Below are positions 44,116 to 57,965 of a DNA stretch of 64,000 bases, piece by piece. The position numbers and the translations under genes are program-made. The stretch comes from Spisula solida (lineage: Eukaryota; Mollusca; Bivalvia; Venerida; Mactridae), in the NCBI GenBank assembly GCA_947247005.1, contig OX365950.1:13342720-13406719 (forward strand), given 5' to 3'. Below the pieces are notes generated by a model. The model did not search any database, was not told the DNA's origin, and saw only the letters and a list, made by a program, of their open reading frames with translations. Each line of letters opens with the position of its first letter. The stretch's first letter is position 1.

Positions 44116-45023
44116 TTACGCTAGGTCTACCGTATTTCAAAAACTACTGTCAATTATACGCCAATCGTCGACGATAAACACCAGATAAATTGGCATTATT
44201 CAATTAACTGCATACGTCGGATAATTAGTTTCTTTGTCTTTATTGAATATAAACATACTTACAAGCTTTTTCAATGAAATTGACCTGTACGTTATTCAAT
44301 TAATATTGGACGTAACAAACTAAAAAATAAATTAAAGCTCTAAAACTCAGAGTAACGAGGAGGCCATTATGAATCCATTTAAATGTAACAATTAATTGGG
44401 AATAGTTTTTTAGCTATAAATAATTATTTGCGTAGTTTAATTTAACTATCATAATTAATGGGGAATAGTTTAAAGTATTTAGGTACTATGCGACGAAAAG
44501 GAAATATCTAATTGCACTTGGGTAATATACTATAAGATAAATAGTGCCGAAGACACAGCATTATCTTGACATTTATTTGATTTATGAGAGCACATACATA
44601 TTGAGACCGCAAGTTCTTTTTTGAAATATAGCACACTCTGGAACGGAACTTTGACTTTGGACTTTAATTGTAAAACAATCCTGTTAGAGAACACATTAAT
44701 TTGGCTTTTAATGTGACAAGAAACATGTTATTGTGGTGGTCCGGGGCATCTTCTATTGATTTGTGTACCCATGCACACACTAAATTGTTTCATTAGTCGG
44801 AAAGGGGAAGCTTCATAAATAAAATCGTCCCGTGATACTGTATACACAACTGAGACCCTAAATGAAATTTGTAGAAATGAATGATGTTCAATGTACATTT
44901 TGTCTTATACAAATGTACGAACGAAGGCTATGTCCCAATAGAACGATGCCTAGATATGATCGCACTAGGCATAGTAGTATCAAGGTTATCCATGCCGCAC
45001 ACACAACACCCACCAACATATCA
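44116..45023. other. Copy A sequence without a gene
   Basis: Matches 52,570-53,480 of copy B. TAATTAATTGGGAATAGTTT occurs twice near 44,385 and 44,450. No coding evidence. Confidence 0.4.
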
Positions 45024-45234
45024 CAGGGGCGGATTTAGGAATTAATGTAAGGATGTAGTAAATATTGAAATGTCTCTCTTCTGCATATGAAAATTGAGCA
45101 ACCGAAGCGAGATAGAAAAATAATGATTGCTTGTTTGAACAGCATGTATCATAAGTTATTTTGCAAGCAAAGCGAGCACGAAAAAATGCATATTTATGGC
45201 TTTTCACCTAGTAGAAAAGACAAATCCGCCCCTC
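45024..45234. mobile_element. hAT-like MITE, ~211 bp (copy A only)
   Basis: The left end CAGGGGCGGATTTAGG and the right end ACAAATCCGCCCCTC are inverted (13 of 15). The inside carries GCAAGCAAAGCGAGCACGAA. Ends of the form CAGGGGCGGAT are typical of hAT elements. No 8-bp duplication is clear. The matching part of copy B has no such element. Confidence 0.68.
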
Positions 45235-46130
45235 CCTTAAAGCCGCCCTTGTATCACATGTACTCTTAATTGTCGATGTGGAAGTTAGCATAGTATGGGT
45301 GCAAAAATTATTAGATGGATGGTGCTGTAATGAACGCATTACTCGTACAGGACAAACTGGGAAATTAGAAAAAAAACATATTTCATTTTTCCACCACAAC
45401 AACATCGGCCGGATAGTAGAGGATAAAGAAATACGAAAACGATTGTCAGCCATCCTTAAATCAAAATAATTTTAACAACTGAAAAAATGTGGTTAACATC
45501 CCCTTTAACTTTTTATCTTGTTACACGTACACTGTATTGTAACATATAAATTTTGTCATTGAAACAGTTTCAGCAAACACATTTTCGCCGCATTAACATA
45601 GATGTCTATCGCACATTATTCTATAAACCAAAATATTAAAAACGCCAAAGTAGCTATCCTATGTTGCTACTAATAGCCAGTATGTTTACTCTATTTGGTG
45701 CATTTTCATCACTCAGCCGCGATCCAATATATTGTGTGTTAAGTGCGTACATTTATCATCGTAAAGTATACAAAAGACCAGTCGGCGAAGTTACGATGTA
45801 TTTACTGGATTTATTGTACGTGATAAATTACAATTTGTAGCAAGGAGAAGTTCCAAATAATTCAAGATGTTTAATATGATGCTGTGTCTGACAATTGTAG
45901 CCGATCAGATGGCTAGTATATGCCCTAGTTTTAGCAACAGGTAACACGACAGCCAATATTTCATAGACAGACTAATTGGCAAAATACGTGAAATGAAACC
46001 GTACTAAAATTCGTACAAACGACAGTAAAATGACATGTTAAAATGTGTCTAAACCATGGAATTATCGTTCGAGGCAATACCATACACTCACAAAGCAAGG
46101 AGATCCAAACACTATAACATATTTAATACG

Positions 46131-46244
46131 ATGCCGAGTCAGACAAATGTGGCTGATCAAATCGCTGATACCGTAGTTGCAGCAATAAATCAGATCGGGA
46201 ATGTCTGGGTGGTATTCACAGAACACCTTAGTAATTTGTCTTAA
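46131..46244 (+). CDS. Small open frame conserved between the duplicated copies (A)
   Basis: 37 codons starting MPSQTNVADQIADTVVAAIN and ending FTEHLSNLS. Copy B has the same start and stop and 45 codons (54,398-54,535). The length differs by a multiple of three. The first 19 residues align with about six changes. The frame is amphipathic to hydrophobic, without Cys. A decayed, related stretch lies about 260 bases upstream in both copies (45,866 MFNMMLCLTIVADQM; 54,100). It may be an exon or a small peptide gene, or merely an open stretch in duplicated DNA. No family recognised. Confidence 0.3.
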   Translation: MPSQTNVADQIADTVVAAINQIGNVWVVFTEHLSNLS

Positions 46245-46879
46245 AATCTAAAATGTTCCTTTAGTGTACTATCACAAACGGAATTATAATACACATAGAA
46301 GGAATCGTATTGGAAAATAATGTAGGATGTAGGAGTATTTAGGTTTAATTCAACTAAAATGTCACGAAGCGCTGAAATAGACAATGTGCAATGAAACAAA
46401 AATTTACTGTTTGATTACAATTTCAAGTGTTTAGCCATAGGTAATAGCAGAATACAATGTACTATTTGGTTTGGTGTTTGACACGATTGTCAATCTGAAA
46501 GTATAAACCATGTAACGTCACTTTAGTCTTGGTGATTTTGTGGTTGATAGGTTGAACATTTAAATGGTGTTTCTGTTTGCATGCTAACTGTTGAACATAA
46601 TACCATAAACTACAGATAGCAACGTCTATTCTTGTACTTCCTAGAATTTAATAATTATAGCTATATAGAAATGCAATGTAGAATTACTTTAATAAGGGCG
46701 AAACACGAAGTTGACTATGTGGTACGCCATTGAAGTCATACACAGTGCGTCATCAGAAATAGACAAAAGGCGACAGTTGCTTCGCAGTGTATCCTAAATG
46801 CAACAACTAAATGATTAAATTAATAAAATAAAACAACACTTGCACAAATGTACTGTATTTTACGAATGAATCGAACAAA

Positions 46880-47077
46880 TTAAAGTAGTTTATCTTCTTT
46901 GCATAGCGAGTTAATCAAATTTGCTAAGAGCAGAACATATTTAGAAAAGGCATATAATTTTATTATGTACTCCGATAAATGTGTCCTAGACCTATTGTAA
47001 CAGCGATAGCTATTAATGTCTGTCGAGAAACAAATTCCCGGTGCTATTGTTAGACTAACAGTGCATTGATGTCCCAT
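46880..47077 (-). other. Minus-strand frame open in both duplicate copies (A)
   Basis: 65 codons with a Cys-containing first half (HQCTVSLTIAPGICFS, SYRCYNRSRTHLSEY). The equivalent in copy B (55,708-55,385) stays open for 107 codons and is collinear for about 56 codons without an indel, then diverges after a 2-base indel. Many differences change residues, so conservation is probably by recent descent and not selection. Confidence 0.2.
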
Positions 47078-48922
47078 TGTCTAGTCCGTCAATGCGAAGA
47101 GAAAACAATTTGCGGCGACAAGTCTACAAAGCTGTGTTCACCTCTTGTCATAGATGTCTTATAATGAATAAATGTAAAATTGCACTGGTCAGATAAGGCT
47201 TTGACACAAAAGGTAATAGTAGTTATACAAGATTAATCGAAAAACCGGACTGTATGTGCCACGTATAGGTGTAAACAAACAAAATATATACACCAAACGG
47301 AATTTTCTCTCACGATGTATAGAATGGATTTTCCTGCATATTATGCACTGAGCATTGTGCATATGTCATACGCATTGAATGTGAATAGCGAAATAGCCGC
47401 CTATGGAACCCTTAAGATGCATCCAAAGAAGTTAGACAATTCTGATTCGTATAATGGGTTGAACTGGTTACGTTCCTCCATTACGTTCTAAATGCCATGC
47501 CATAGTCATGACTACAACATGAGGAATAGTTCCTACAAGTTAGCACTAAAGGTAATTGATTTTGGCAAGCTTGTTACGGCAACAGTTCGTCTAATTTGAA
47601 AGAATAAATGAAAAACGACCAATACAAAAACTGCAGTCACTGTAGTATACTTGCATGATGATCGAGACAATATATTGCAAGTACTAACCATCGCCATTTA
47701 TTTCATATGACTCAACAAGCTACAGGCTTAACCAAAACCAGGAAGTTATTATGATATCTAGTTGTTTATCTTTGTGCATATGTTTGTTAAAGGACATAGA
47801 CAGAACAACATACATGTAGTTGACCGATACTAAACACGACAACCATTATAGTAAAGTTCAACAGTTTAGGCGATGATCTAAAATAAATAACCAGATATCA
47901 CGAGTTATTTTATTTGCACTCAATTGGCTGTGAGATTGTACAAAAACCAGCAAGACATTATCATATCTAGTTGTTTATCTTAGTGCTGTAAGGTTGTTAA
48001 TTGAAGAGCCAGACCTGTCACTTGACTAATAGCTCTGCAACAGATAGATGTAGACATTTGTCATAGACTGTCTGTGTGAACATAAATGGATTGCTGAGCA
48101 AACACTTGCGCATTTTCGGGCGTTAATAAACGACCTATCTCATAAGAATGGTTTTATGTCCAACATTAGATGTATGTAATTAATCTTAATTATCCAAATA
48201 AAATGCTAGGCCTACTGTCAATTTTCAATGTGCTTGCTCTTGTCTACGTGTTCTTTTTGTGTGTGGTTTTGAAGATTTACCCTTTCTTATACTGACGCCC
48301 TGTTTGCGTTTCCGAACTTCGTTCAGTTTGTATCAGTTTGGCCATAGTTGATGTATATGCTATTTGCAATAGTAATATAAAATACCATTCATTGCGGGGT
48401 CAGTATATGCAGATATACTTGCTTGAGGGATAGTGTTGGTACATTCTCTTCTTGTCTCTTGTGTGGGTGCCTACTGACTAGACGCTCCCATCGCTTATGT
48501 ATGGATTAAGCTCATCTATGCATCACAGTATTTAATTTAATATATATTAACAAAGTAGCCTCAAATCTAAACTCTCCCTAAACTTACGCACGATGCATAT
48601 TAGTCAAAACGTTCAAAGTCTGACTCTCAATAATCGCTATTCTCGTGTGAAACAATATTGGCAATACAATAATATAGCTTATAAAATATAAGGAATGACC
48701 ACATTTCCTTCTAAGACTTGTTTTAAATTATCAACAGTAGGTAACAGCAATTGAACCGCAACACGAAATAAGACTGCTAAAGACAAAAATATGATAACAA
48801 ATCAACAGGTAAGTGAGTAATTATCACAGCAGCAGCGGATCACAAGATACACAAACAGAAAACCAAACCAAGCAAACTCCACAGCACCAAACGTAACCAT
48901 GAACAAAACGAAGTGAAACTTA
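47078..48922. other. Copy A sequence without a gene; internal partial repeats
   Basis: The segment near 47,730 (AACCAAAACCAGGAAG then TATCTAGTTGTTTATCTTTG) is repeated near 47,945 (ACAAAAACCAGCAAG then TATCTAGTTGTTTATCTTAG), so there is a local duplication inside the unit. No coding evidence. Confidence 0.45.
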
Positions 48923-49054
48923 TCAGCTAATGTACAAAGTATTTCCTTCATGTGTCAATCCGGTCCAATGAAAGTGTATGCGAGTGCTACAGTATTGATA
49001 ATTGTATGACATTGTAACTTCAGACATGATTTTAAAGGTTTTCAATAAACAAAT

Positions 49055-49145
49055 AATACATCGAACTGGGGAGGAGGTAACACTCAACAGAAACAACAGA
49101 GCATCAACAACACAAAATATATACGGATAAATTTCTAGCTCTGCA
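49055..49145 (+). repeat. Dispersed 'GGGAAGGCAGC' repeat, plus copy
   Basis: ACATCGAACTGGGGAGGAGG then TAACACTCAACAGAAACAACAGA and AACACAAAAT. Core altered but word order kept. Confidence 0.45.
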
Positions 49146-49547
49146 TTACGTTCAAAACACGCATACTGATCCACTGGATCACCAGTCAATGTCATGCATC
49201 GTCACTTGAATATTATGGGACATTGTATTATATTTCATTAATGATTTATTATTATCGGATTTGTTTCTATTTACGAATACAAACTATGGTGATTTGAGAC
49301 GATAAATACAGGTATCACATTATCATTCGATAAAATTACAGTGTAGTCCGGGTATTCAACACATTACAATCAAGTCAGCATCATTGACTGTAATTATCTA
49401 CCCACCTAACATTTAATAGACAAATCTTCTTTTACAATCACTGATTGGACACAATTATATACATGTACGAGCTTCGTTAGCAATCGTTAGCAATCAAGCG
49501 CAATAGAAGTGTATGGGGGTTCACAAAGTAGTGTGACTAAATTTAAA

Positions 49548-49605
49548 AAAAACATATTGGACAGGGGATGCAATATTCAATAGAAACACACAGAAATGAT
49601 ATAAA
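49548..49605 (+). repeat. Dispersed repeat family, short plus copy
   Basis: ATATTGGACAGGGGATGCAA then TATTCAATAGAAACACACAG. The aligned copy in B is at 60,160-60,225 (ATATCGAACAGGGAATGTTG), so this insertion predates the duplication. Confidence 0.45.
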
Positions 49606-50659
49606 TATATGCTAGTCCTCATTTCATGTTTCAATTCGACCCAATTAAGTAGGTTGTTGTATTGTGTAGCTGATCGTTTTTTATTTGCATGTATACGATT
49701 CCAGGACATATACGAAATTATGCCGAATATCCAGAAATTCTTACAAACTACTTGTATACTAAAATTCTAATTTAATGAAAACGTTAACATCACATACATA
49801 ATAATGTATACATTTGTACTTTACACAGCACAATGCCCATCACACGAATTAACCGCTGAATATCTAGGTTTCAGCTGTCAAAAGGCCGAAAGTCCATGTC
49901 CCATGAAAAAGCTGAAATAACTAGTTTCCACTAGAAAGCTTAATTACCTAGGTTAAGCTATAAAAGCTGACTGGCATGTAAGTCAATTTTATACAGACTG
50001 AACAATGTTCTTTCCTGGAGGATTTGAAACTAGAATTCTATACAGATATATTGAGTAGATACTGATACCTATACAACTTACTTTTACATACTAATGACTG
50101 TATAATTATATTACATTGATCAACGAAAGCACTTGCTATACAGAAACACCACATAACAATAATTAAGAAGTTGTTGATATTTCGGCTAAAGAACTCATGT
50201 TGACAAATGTCTTTATGTGATGTATCAGTACAGTAAAGAGCATAAGTAACTATCAACAATCTACAATGGGATAACATGTTACATTACAACGCATAATTGT
50301 ATCTTACCAACAGACAATAATAAAATGTGAAGGGAAGACATCGATCACGAAAAATAAATTTTACATATCACAATTACAAACCAATCGAACAACTTCAAAA
50401 ATGCGCACGAAAAATAAAACATATCAGCTACAAAACATGATTATCCACCCCGACAGTCTTTTACCTCAATCAGACGAACGAATCACAAATCACCACAAGC
50501 ACAACTTGCAAAACATTACTCAACCAAAAAAGAGTGTACCTTTGAATGAAATGAAGCCGTCTAACGCTGGACTACAAAGTGTAGCAAAATGGCGGGGTGA
50601 CAAAAGGATAATCTGACGTCTTCCGCATCGAATATTGGAATGTACACTGAACATTAAGG

Positions 50660-50785
50660 TAATTAAACAGACACGAAAGGTGCATTCAACAGAAACAGCC
50701 AAACACAGAAAATAGAAATAACACAGACCATAAGCACACGACTCAATGTACAACACAAAATTGAACGAGAAAATGAAACTAAATC
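50660..50785 (+). repeat. Dispersed repeat family, plus copy with 3' part
   Basis: AGACACGAAAGGTGCATTCA, ACAGAAACAGCCAAACACAG, AATAACACAGACCATAAGCA, then ACTCAATGTACAACACAAAA and TTGAACGAGAAAATGAAAC. It shows the distal part shared with the copy at 63,670. Confidence 0.5.
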
Positions 50786-53114
50786 GCTGCAAGTCCTGGT
50801 TTCAGCTTTTAAAGTTCCTATTTATTTTTATAGTTGCAAAACGTTATCTTTTCAAGTTTGTCAACAAAAGAAAAGTACATATATGACTCTTAAACCGACA
50901 CATTATGTGCGTTCTTTGCAAATATTCAAAGAACACCCATACTTGTTAGAGAACCACCGGGTTTGTCATCTCGTCAACTATACTATACAATTATAGTGCA
51001 ATTGCCAAGAAATCACATTTTATAACGTGCCGGTTTATAAGTTGTGTCAAGTGTATTTAAATTAAGGCATTTTTTTCAATTTAATAGAATTACAATTGTG
51101 AATCAGTATCGTTAATATTTTACGACTAAATTTCAGTAAATTACTGTAGTGTATGACTCGAAGATTCAGGTATAAAATTTCATTAACAGAATGACATAAA
51201 TGTTCATGGTTACAGAGATATACCTTTCGCGCATTTAATCAGCAATAATGTAAACACATTTATGACAAAATTGCTGTTTACTTTAGATACAAAATCACAT
51301 AAGATCCCATTAGACAGTTGATCAAGCCTGGTACCGATTTTCATCGAATGATTGCACCCATTATGATATATTTTTACAAGAATAACGTAATATTTGTGCA
51401 GCATAACATGCGTGATACGGTAAAATATAGGGCTCGTGGGAATAGGGCCTGTACAATAAATATCCAACATATTACATGACCAAGTTGCTTATATACGAGT
51501 GTGTATTTTGTTGACTATATAAGACACATGCTAAACGAGAATTATGTGAACTAATGCAAGGACCGAATTTTGTATTTGAAAAATTATAAAAATCCGATAA
51601 ACAAATAATCGACTAAAATACGCCGATGTCTCTGCTATATTGTAAGGTAAATTCATCAGAACGGCTTAGAATAGCTAGTAACGTCTTTATAAGGTTCACA
51701 CATATCTGAAATATGCATCACAAGACGCTTCTTATGAGCCTTTTGTATGAGAATCGAGACAAGTCATGTTGACTAACTGAAATTGAAAAAGTTTGATTTG
51801 CCATAAGTAAAGAATAGTTTATTCTAAGCCAGCGATAAATGGATCTCGTATGACCAATTACTCGTTGTAATATGCCCTCGCCTTTTTATGAATTTAAATA
51901 TGATGTTCATGTTGTTCGTCTATAACTATGTATTCCGTCGTGATTGAACTTCCAATAAAGTCAGTCTAGAAACCTTCTAACGCAATACTGTACAAATTAT
52001 TAAAGTAGCGAGGGGGGAATATTGACGAATTCTAACACTCTCGAACATACCACATTCGCTACTTTTTCAATTCAGCAAAAAATATTTACTAGCAGAAGCT
52101 AACTAGAAATTCTAAAAATCGCTAAAATTTCAACATACCAAATGTCTGAAACCAAGAATTTGCAAACGTTTTGACCCGCAGAAATATACACATACAGTAT
52201 CTGTATTATATGGCTATGAAAGTGAATTTCGGATCCTATGATGACATGCAACATTATACCAACGAAGCAATCATTTTCTTATTTACAAACTACTATTAAT
52301 CATGATAAAGCACACGAAACTCTAGTCGCCATGTCGATTGAACAGTTTGTTTGACAAAGCGGAATATTAATAACGGTTTGTTAATTTGTCTACCCTAAGT
52401 TGTAACGAGAGGTGTCGACCTTGGCTTAAGGCCAGAAACATAATTACTGGCAACTGTAAACCTTACAACCTCAGCATCATGTCATCATTCAAATGTTCAA
52501 CATTTTGGGAAGACGTTTCTTTGCTTCACAGGAATGAGCTCTATCTTTAGCGTTTTAACCAAATGGTAAGTCTACAGTATTTCAAAAACTGCTGTCAATT
52601 AAATATCAATCGTCGACGATAAACACAAGATAATTTTGCATTATTCAATTAACTACATACGTCGGATAATTAGTTTCTTTGTTTTTATTGAATATAATTG
52701 TACTTACTTGCTTGTTCCAATGCAGTCGATCCGTACGTTTTTCAATTGCTATTGGACGTAACAAGCTTAAATCAAATTAAAGTTCTTAAAAACAGGGTGA
52801 CGAGAACACCATTCCACACCTAAAACAATATTCACGCTGAGGCATTTATATGTAACAATTAATTGGTTTTTAATCAGCTATACATACTTATTGGTGTAGT
52901 TTTATTTAACTACAACACTTAATTGGGTATAGTTTAAAGTATTTAGGTACTTGACGACGAAGAAGAAATATCTAACTACGCTTGGGTAATATACTGTATG
53001 ATTATGTATCCTTTATAGTACTTTTCTCTAGGACGTTTAATGTCGCCGCGTTATTAGTTTTATGTTTCTATCTTTATCATATTAAACATAGACACATTTT
53101 TCCAAAGACACAGC

Positions 53115-53198
53115 ACCTTCTCAGCATCATTGATATATGATAAAACATACAATGTAACCTTCTCAGCATCATTGATATATGATAAAACATACAATGTA
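53115..53198 (+). repeat. Perfect 42-bp tandem duplication
   Basis: ACCTTCTCAGCATCATTGAT followed by ATATGATAAAACATACAATG-TA occurs twice with no change. Copy A has one unit-like region only (near 44,565), so the duplication is recent and specific to copy B. Confidence 0.88.
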
Positions 53199-54397
53199 CT
53201 TATTGAGACCGCAAGTTCTGTGTTGGAAATATAGGATATTGTGGAACGGACGTTTGACTTTGGACTTTAATTGTAAAACAATCTCGTTAGAGAAGACATT
53301 AGTTTGTCGTTTAATGTGACAAGAAACATGTTATTGAGGTGGCCCGAAGCATCTTCTATTGATTTGTATTCCTCTTGCACCAACTACATCCTTTCATTAG
53401 TCAGAAGGGGAAGCTTCGGAAATAAAATCACCCCGCTATGAGACCAAATGCAATTTCAGAGCATCTGTAGAATGCATGATTGTCAATATAAGGATATGTT
53501 TGACTGAACGATGCATGTGCATGATCTTAATATATACTAACCAAAATATGAAAAGGGGTTAACACATTTTGCTATTTATTATTATTATTCATTTTGCAAA
53601 TTGAATAAGATGGACTGGTGGGATTTAGATAAAATATAATGTTACATCTGCAGTATTTTAAACTTATTAAGATTGCTTCAAAATTTGATATCTAAGTGCC
53701 GATAAAACCAGTCTCTCTGGAATGTTTTGTGTTGCTTTCAAGCCTATGTTATAAGAACATGCGGTCACATTTTCTATGTTATTCTTGCCACTTCAGCCCA
53801 TGCTAATAGGGTTTAACGGTTACCTAAAAATTATGACTTAAAGTGAAATATGCATGCCTAATGCATAATCCGATACTGTGAAAAATTAACAGCAGGTTGG
53901 TTGATATTTCAATATTTACACAACGTTTTCTTAATCGGTTTTATTCACTTACCTTAGGTGGACATGAATATTTGACCATTAATAAACCTTTAGTGGTATA
54001 TATACAAAATAACTGTCGTCGTCGTTACGATGTGTTTTACTGGATGTATTGTACGTGATAAATTACAATTTGTAGCAAGAAGAAGTTCCAAATAGTTCAA
54101 TCTGATTAATTATATGACGCTGAGACAGACACATGAAGCCCATCGGATAACTAGTACGTATGTATGCCGTGGTGTGAACAACAGGTCACACGATAGTCAA
54201 TATTTCATGGAAAACAGAATAATGGCAAAGAACGTGAAATGAAACAATACTGCATTTTTTACGAACGGCAATATCAACAAGGTCACGAAATAACATGTTA
54301 TAATGTTTCTAGAGAAATCATTTTCCGTTCGCAGCTGTATTAAACACTCACAACGCAAGGGGAACCAAACAATTCCATATACAATGTATGTTATACG

Positions 54398-54535
54398 ATG
54401 CCGAGTCAGAAAAATGTGGTTTATCAGATCGCTCATACCGTTGCTGCTGCAACAGGTCATATCATAGCTAATATTTCGGCGATATTTGGAGTTGTATTTA
54501 CAAAACATCTTCGAGGAAATCTTAAATTTTCTTAA
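54398..54535 (+). CDS. Small open frame conserved between the duplicated copies (B)
   Basis: 45 codons starting MPSQKNVVYQIAHTVAAATG, with a hydrophobic middle (HIIANISAIFGVVF) and a basic end (TKHLRGNLKFS). Shares start, stop context (TCTTAAAATCTAAAAT) and frame with 46,131-46,244. The longer middle could form a membrane or amphipathic helix. Function unknown. Confidence 0.3.
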   Translation: MPSQKNVVYQIAHTVAAATGHIIANISAIFGVVFTKHLRGNLKFS

Positions 54536-57149
54536 AATCTAAAATTTACTTTACTTTAGTGTAACCACTGGAACAGAATAAAAATGCATATTTTACGAAT
54601 CGTTTGGAAAATTCAAATGCTGGTAAAATACAAGAATCGTTTGGACAAATGCCACAACAGATAAGAACGTAGGATGAAGGAGTATGTATGTTTAATTGAA
54701 CTAAAATTTCACAACGCGCTAAATAGAAATTTTGTAATGAAAGAAAAATGAAATACACTGATGTTTGTTTACAATTTTAAGTGTTTAGACATAAAAAAGT
54801 AGTTGCAGCATATTATGTACTATTTGGGTCGGTGTTTGACACAATTGTCAATCTTAAATTAGAATCCGTGTAATGTCACTTTGGCCCTGGTATTTTTGGG
54901 TTGAGTGGTTGAATATTTAAATGGTGTTTCCGTTTGCATGCTAACTAAGTATTAACATAGTGATGACAAAGTAAATTATTGTACTTCTTTGAAGTTAATA
55001 TTTAGATATATAGAAAAACAATGTAGATTGACCCTCATCAAGGCCAAACATGAAATTGACTATGCGTACTTAATATTGCACGATAATAACACAATTCTAA
55101 TAAAACATCTGTTAGCATTATTATTTAGGCCTATTGCATGTTCAGCTATGTTCTAAATTACACAAGGCAGCGATGTTGGTCTATTATGCATCATGTGTTA
55201 TTGAATGACAAGCATACTTTTAGGTCAAAATATAAAATAGACTTGTATTTTCACACATTATGTCGTATTAAAGTTGAAATATCAACACCAAGTGAATATA
55301 CATGTAATTATAAATATATCACTTGCTTTACAACATGTATGATTTCAATCAAGCGGTACGTCAATGAATCCATATACATAAAGGCTATGGAAACAGACAA
55401 ATGGCGACAGTAGCTTCGCAGTGTACGCAAAATGCAACAACTAAATGTTTAATGAATACAATGAAACAACCATTGCACAAATGCACTGTATATAATGAAT
55501 GTATCGAGAAATTAAAGTGGTTATATTGTTTGTATGGGAAGTTAATCAAATTTGCTAAGAGCAGAAAATACTTGGAGAAGGCATATAATTTCATTATGTA
55601 CTCGGATAAATGAGTCCCAGACCTATTGTAACAGCGATATCTATTAATTTTTGCCGAGAAACAAATTCCTGGTGCTAATGTTAGACTAACATTACATTGA
55701 TGTACCATTGTCTAGTCCGTCAATGCGAAGAGAATACAATTTGCTGCGACAAGTCTACAAAGCTGTATTCACTTCTTGTCATAGATTTCTTATAATGAAG
55801 AAGTGTAAAAATGTATGCGAAAATGCTTCGAATGGCATAAAAGATAATAGTAAGTAAACCAGACTACTCACAATACCGGACTACATGTGCCAAGTAAACG
55901 TGAAATTAAACATGAAATACATACGTTACATTCTAACTCCCCCTTTACTATGTTTTCGTATGATAAATACATGTAGAATGTAATGTCCTTCCTATTATGC
56001 AATGAGCATTGTTCAGTGTACATGCCATACATACATGTATAGACAGCGGGTATAGAATTGTTCGTTAGATGCATTCAACGATGATAGATAATTCGGGTTG
56101 AACATATTACGTTCTTCCGTTATGCTCTTCTTGCCATAGTCATGTTTCCACATGAGGGATAGATGCGAACTAGCAAGTTAGTAGTTTAAATCATTATTCT
56201 TGGGAAGATAAGATGGTTAGGTCAATATCACGGCCTTATTTGACAGAATAAAGGCAGAACATCGAACAATACAAACCAATACGAACGAGAACATTGTAGT
56301 ATGCTCAACAGTTTGGACAATGATCCAGACAAAAAATTACCAAAATCCCATCAGTTATTTTATTTGCACTCAGCCATATACAGACCGTACCATTACCAGC
56401 AAGTCATTATTATATCTAGCTGTTTATCTTTGTGCTGTAAGTTTGCTAATTGAAGAGCCAGACACGTCACTTGACCAATAGTCCTGCAACAGATAGATGT
56501 AAGCATTTGTCATAGACTGTCTGTGTGAACATAAATTGATTGCTAAACAAACACTTGCACATTTTCGGACGTTAATAAACGATTTATCTCATAAGAATGG
56601 TTTTGTGTCCAACATTAGATGTATGAAATTAATCTTGATTATCCTAAGGAAACGGCTAGGCCTAACTGCCAAAATGCTTGTCTTGTTTGACATGGAGTGT
56701 ATGTATGGTTTTCGGACGAATCGTGTCTTACAATGTACACAGACACCTCGTTTGTCATTACTAATTTCATTTCGTTTGTATAAGTTTGGCCATAGTTGAT
56801 ACAATCGAGTAGTGTAAAGCCATAATAAGTTGTAGACACAACACATATGTGTCAATATGTTTCAAACTTGTCTTTTGCAATGGTTATATGCGACAGTCTC
56901 CAAATTACAACTCTATTATTGTAAATACATTCATGTATTTACAATAGGTCAATTAGCATCAGACCAACTTATCTTAAAACAAAACGTTTACAATTTGATC
57001 AATACTGTATAAAAGACAATAACATATAAGGAATGAACATGACATCGTCCTTGTGTCATATATAATCGCCATATTGCATTGGTGTTTAGACACACTAGTA
57101 CGAAGCAAGTGACAAGCATTGAAAGATACTCTTAGATTAACAAAATAAC

Positions 57150-57200
57150 AAGTCAGACAGGGAAGGCAGCATCTATTAAAAACGACAGAAAGCTCTGTTT
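57150..57200 (+). repeat. Dispersed 'GGGAAGGCAGC' repeat, plus copy
   Basis: AACAAGTCAGACAGGGAAGG then CAGCATCTATTAAAAACGAC. It lies in a 190-base stretch that is itself repeated at about 57,720-57,910. Confidence 0.55.
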
Positions 57201-57864
57201 TACACAGGGTGTTGATGATGGCGGTGGTATGTGTGTGTATTGTTTCGGGACGACGCTTGCTATCTTACACTGACTCCCCGCTTGTGTTTCCTAATTTCAT
57301 TTCGTTTGACTATAGTTGATATACAATCGAGTCGTGTAAAGCCAACAATCTCCGTAGTTGTAGACACGACACATGTTGGTCAATATGGTAATGGTTATAA
57401 CTATCCGTCTCTCAATTACAACTATAGTCCTGTTAGGATATTGTGACAGTGACGTTGCAGTTTATGTGTATGCAAAAAATCACAACCACTGTCTAAACAG
57501 GTAGTGCGAAGTATAGTATGTTAGTTTAGCATAGCAATTATAGTTGCTTGTGCAGTATGAGCCTTTATAATTAGTTTTACACCGTTGTAGTGGACTCGAC
57601 CGCTGCGTCACTGGACTTTTATCCTGCCTGGACTATATGTTCGCGTAAATGCCTATTAAAGATAGGTGAATACATATCAAACTAACTTATCTTAAAGCAA
57701 ACCGTATTCAATTTGATAATTACCATACAATATATTATCAAATATACGTAATGAATTCGACCTTGGGTCATATACAATCGCTATTATAATAGTGTTTTGA
57801 CACAATAGTACGTAGCAAGAAATGGATGATAACACACCTTAAACCAGATATTCTAAGGTTAACA

Positions 57865-57965
57865 AAACATTTTAGACTGGGAAGGCAGCTTTAGCAGAAA
57901 TAGCAGAAACACGACAGCTTCTCTAACACTCACAAAAGTAACAAATCACAAAACACAAACGCAAT
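57865..57965 (+). repeat. Dispersed 'GGGAAGGCAGC' repeat, plus copy
   Basis: CATTTTAGACTGGGAAGGCA then GCTTTAGCAGAAATAGCAGA, AACACGACAGC and CACTCACAAAAGTAAC. Confidence 0.55.

Larger units (their letters stand above)
37017..49686 (+). repeat. Tandem segmental duplication, copy A (~12.7 kb)
   Basis: Collinear with 49,687-60,395. Matching points include 37,017/49,687, 37,400/50,080, 38,285/51,005, 39,060/51,560, 39,990/52,410, 44,130/52,580, 44,660/53,260, 45,800/54,030, 46,900/55,540, 48,020/56,460 and 49,205/59,825. Matched stretches look roughly 80-90% identical by eye. Copy A alone has LINE tails at 37,985-38,257 and 38,786-39,029, a block at about 40,170-44,115, and a MITE at 45,024-45,234. 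Confidence 0.9.

Noticed and set aside
48923..49195. 90-codon minus frame
   Set aside because: It crosses a dispersed repeat copy. Similar frames in other copies do not conserve residues.
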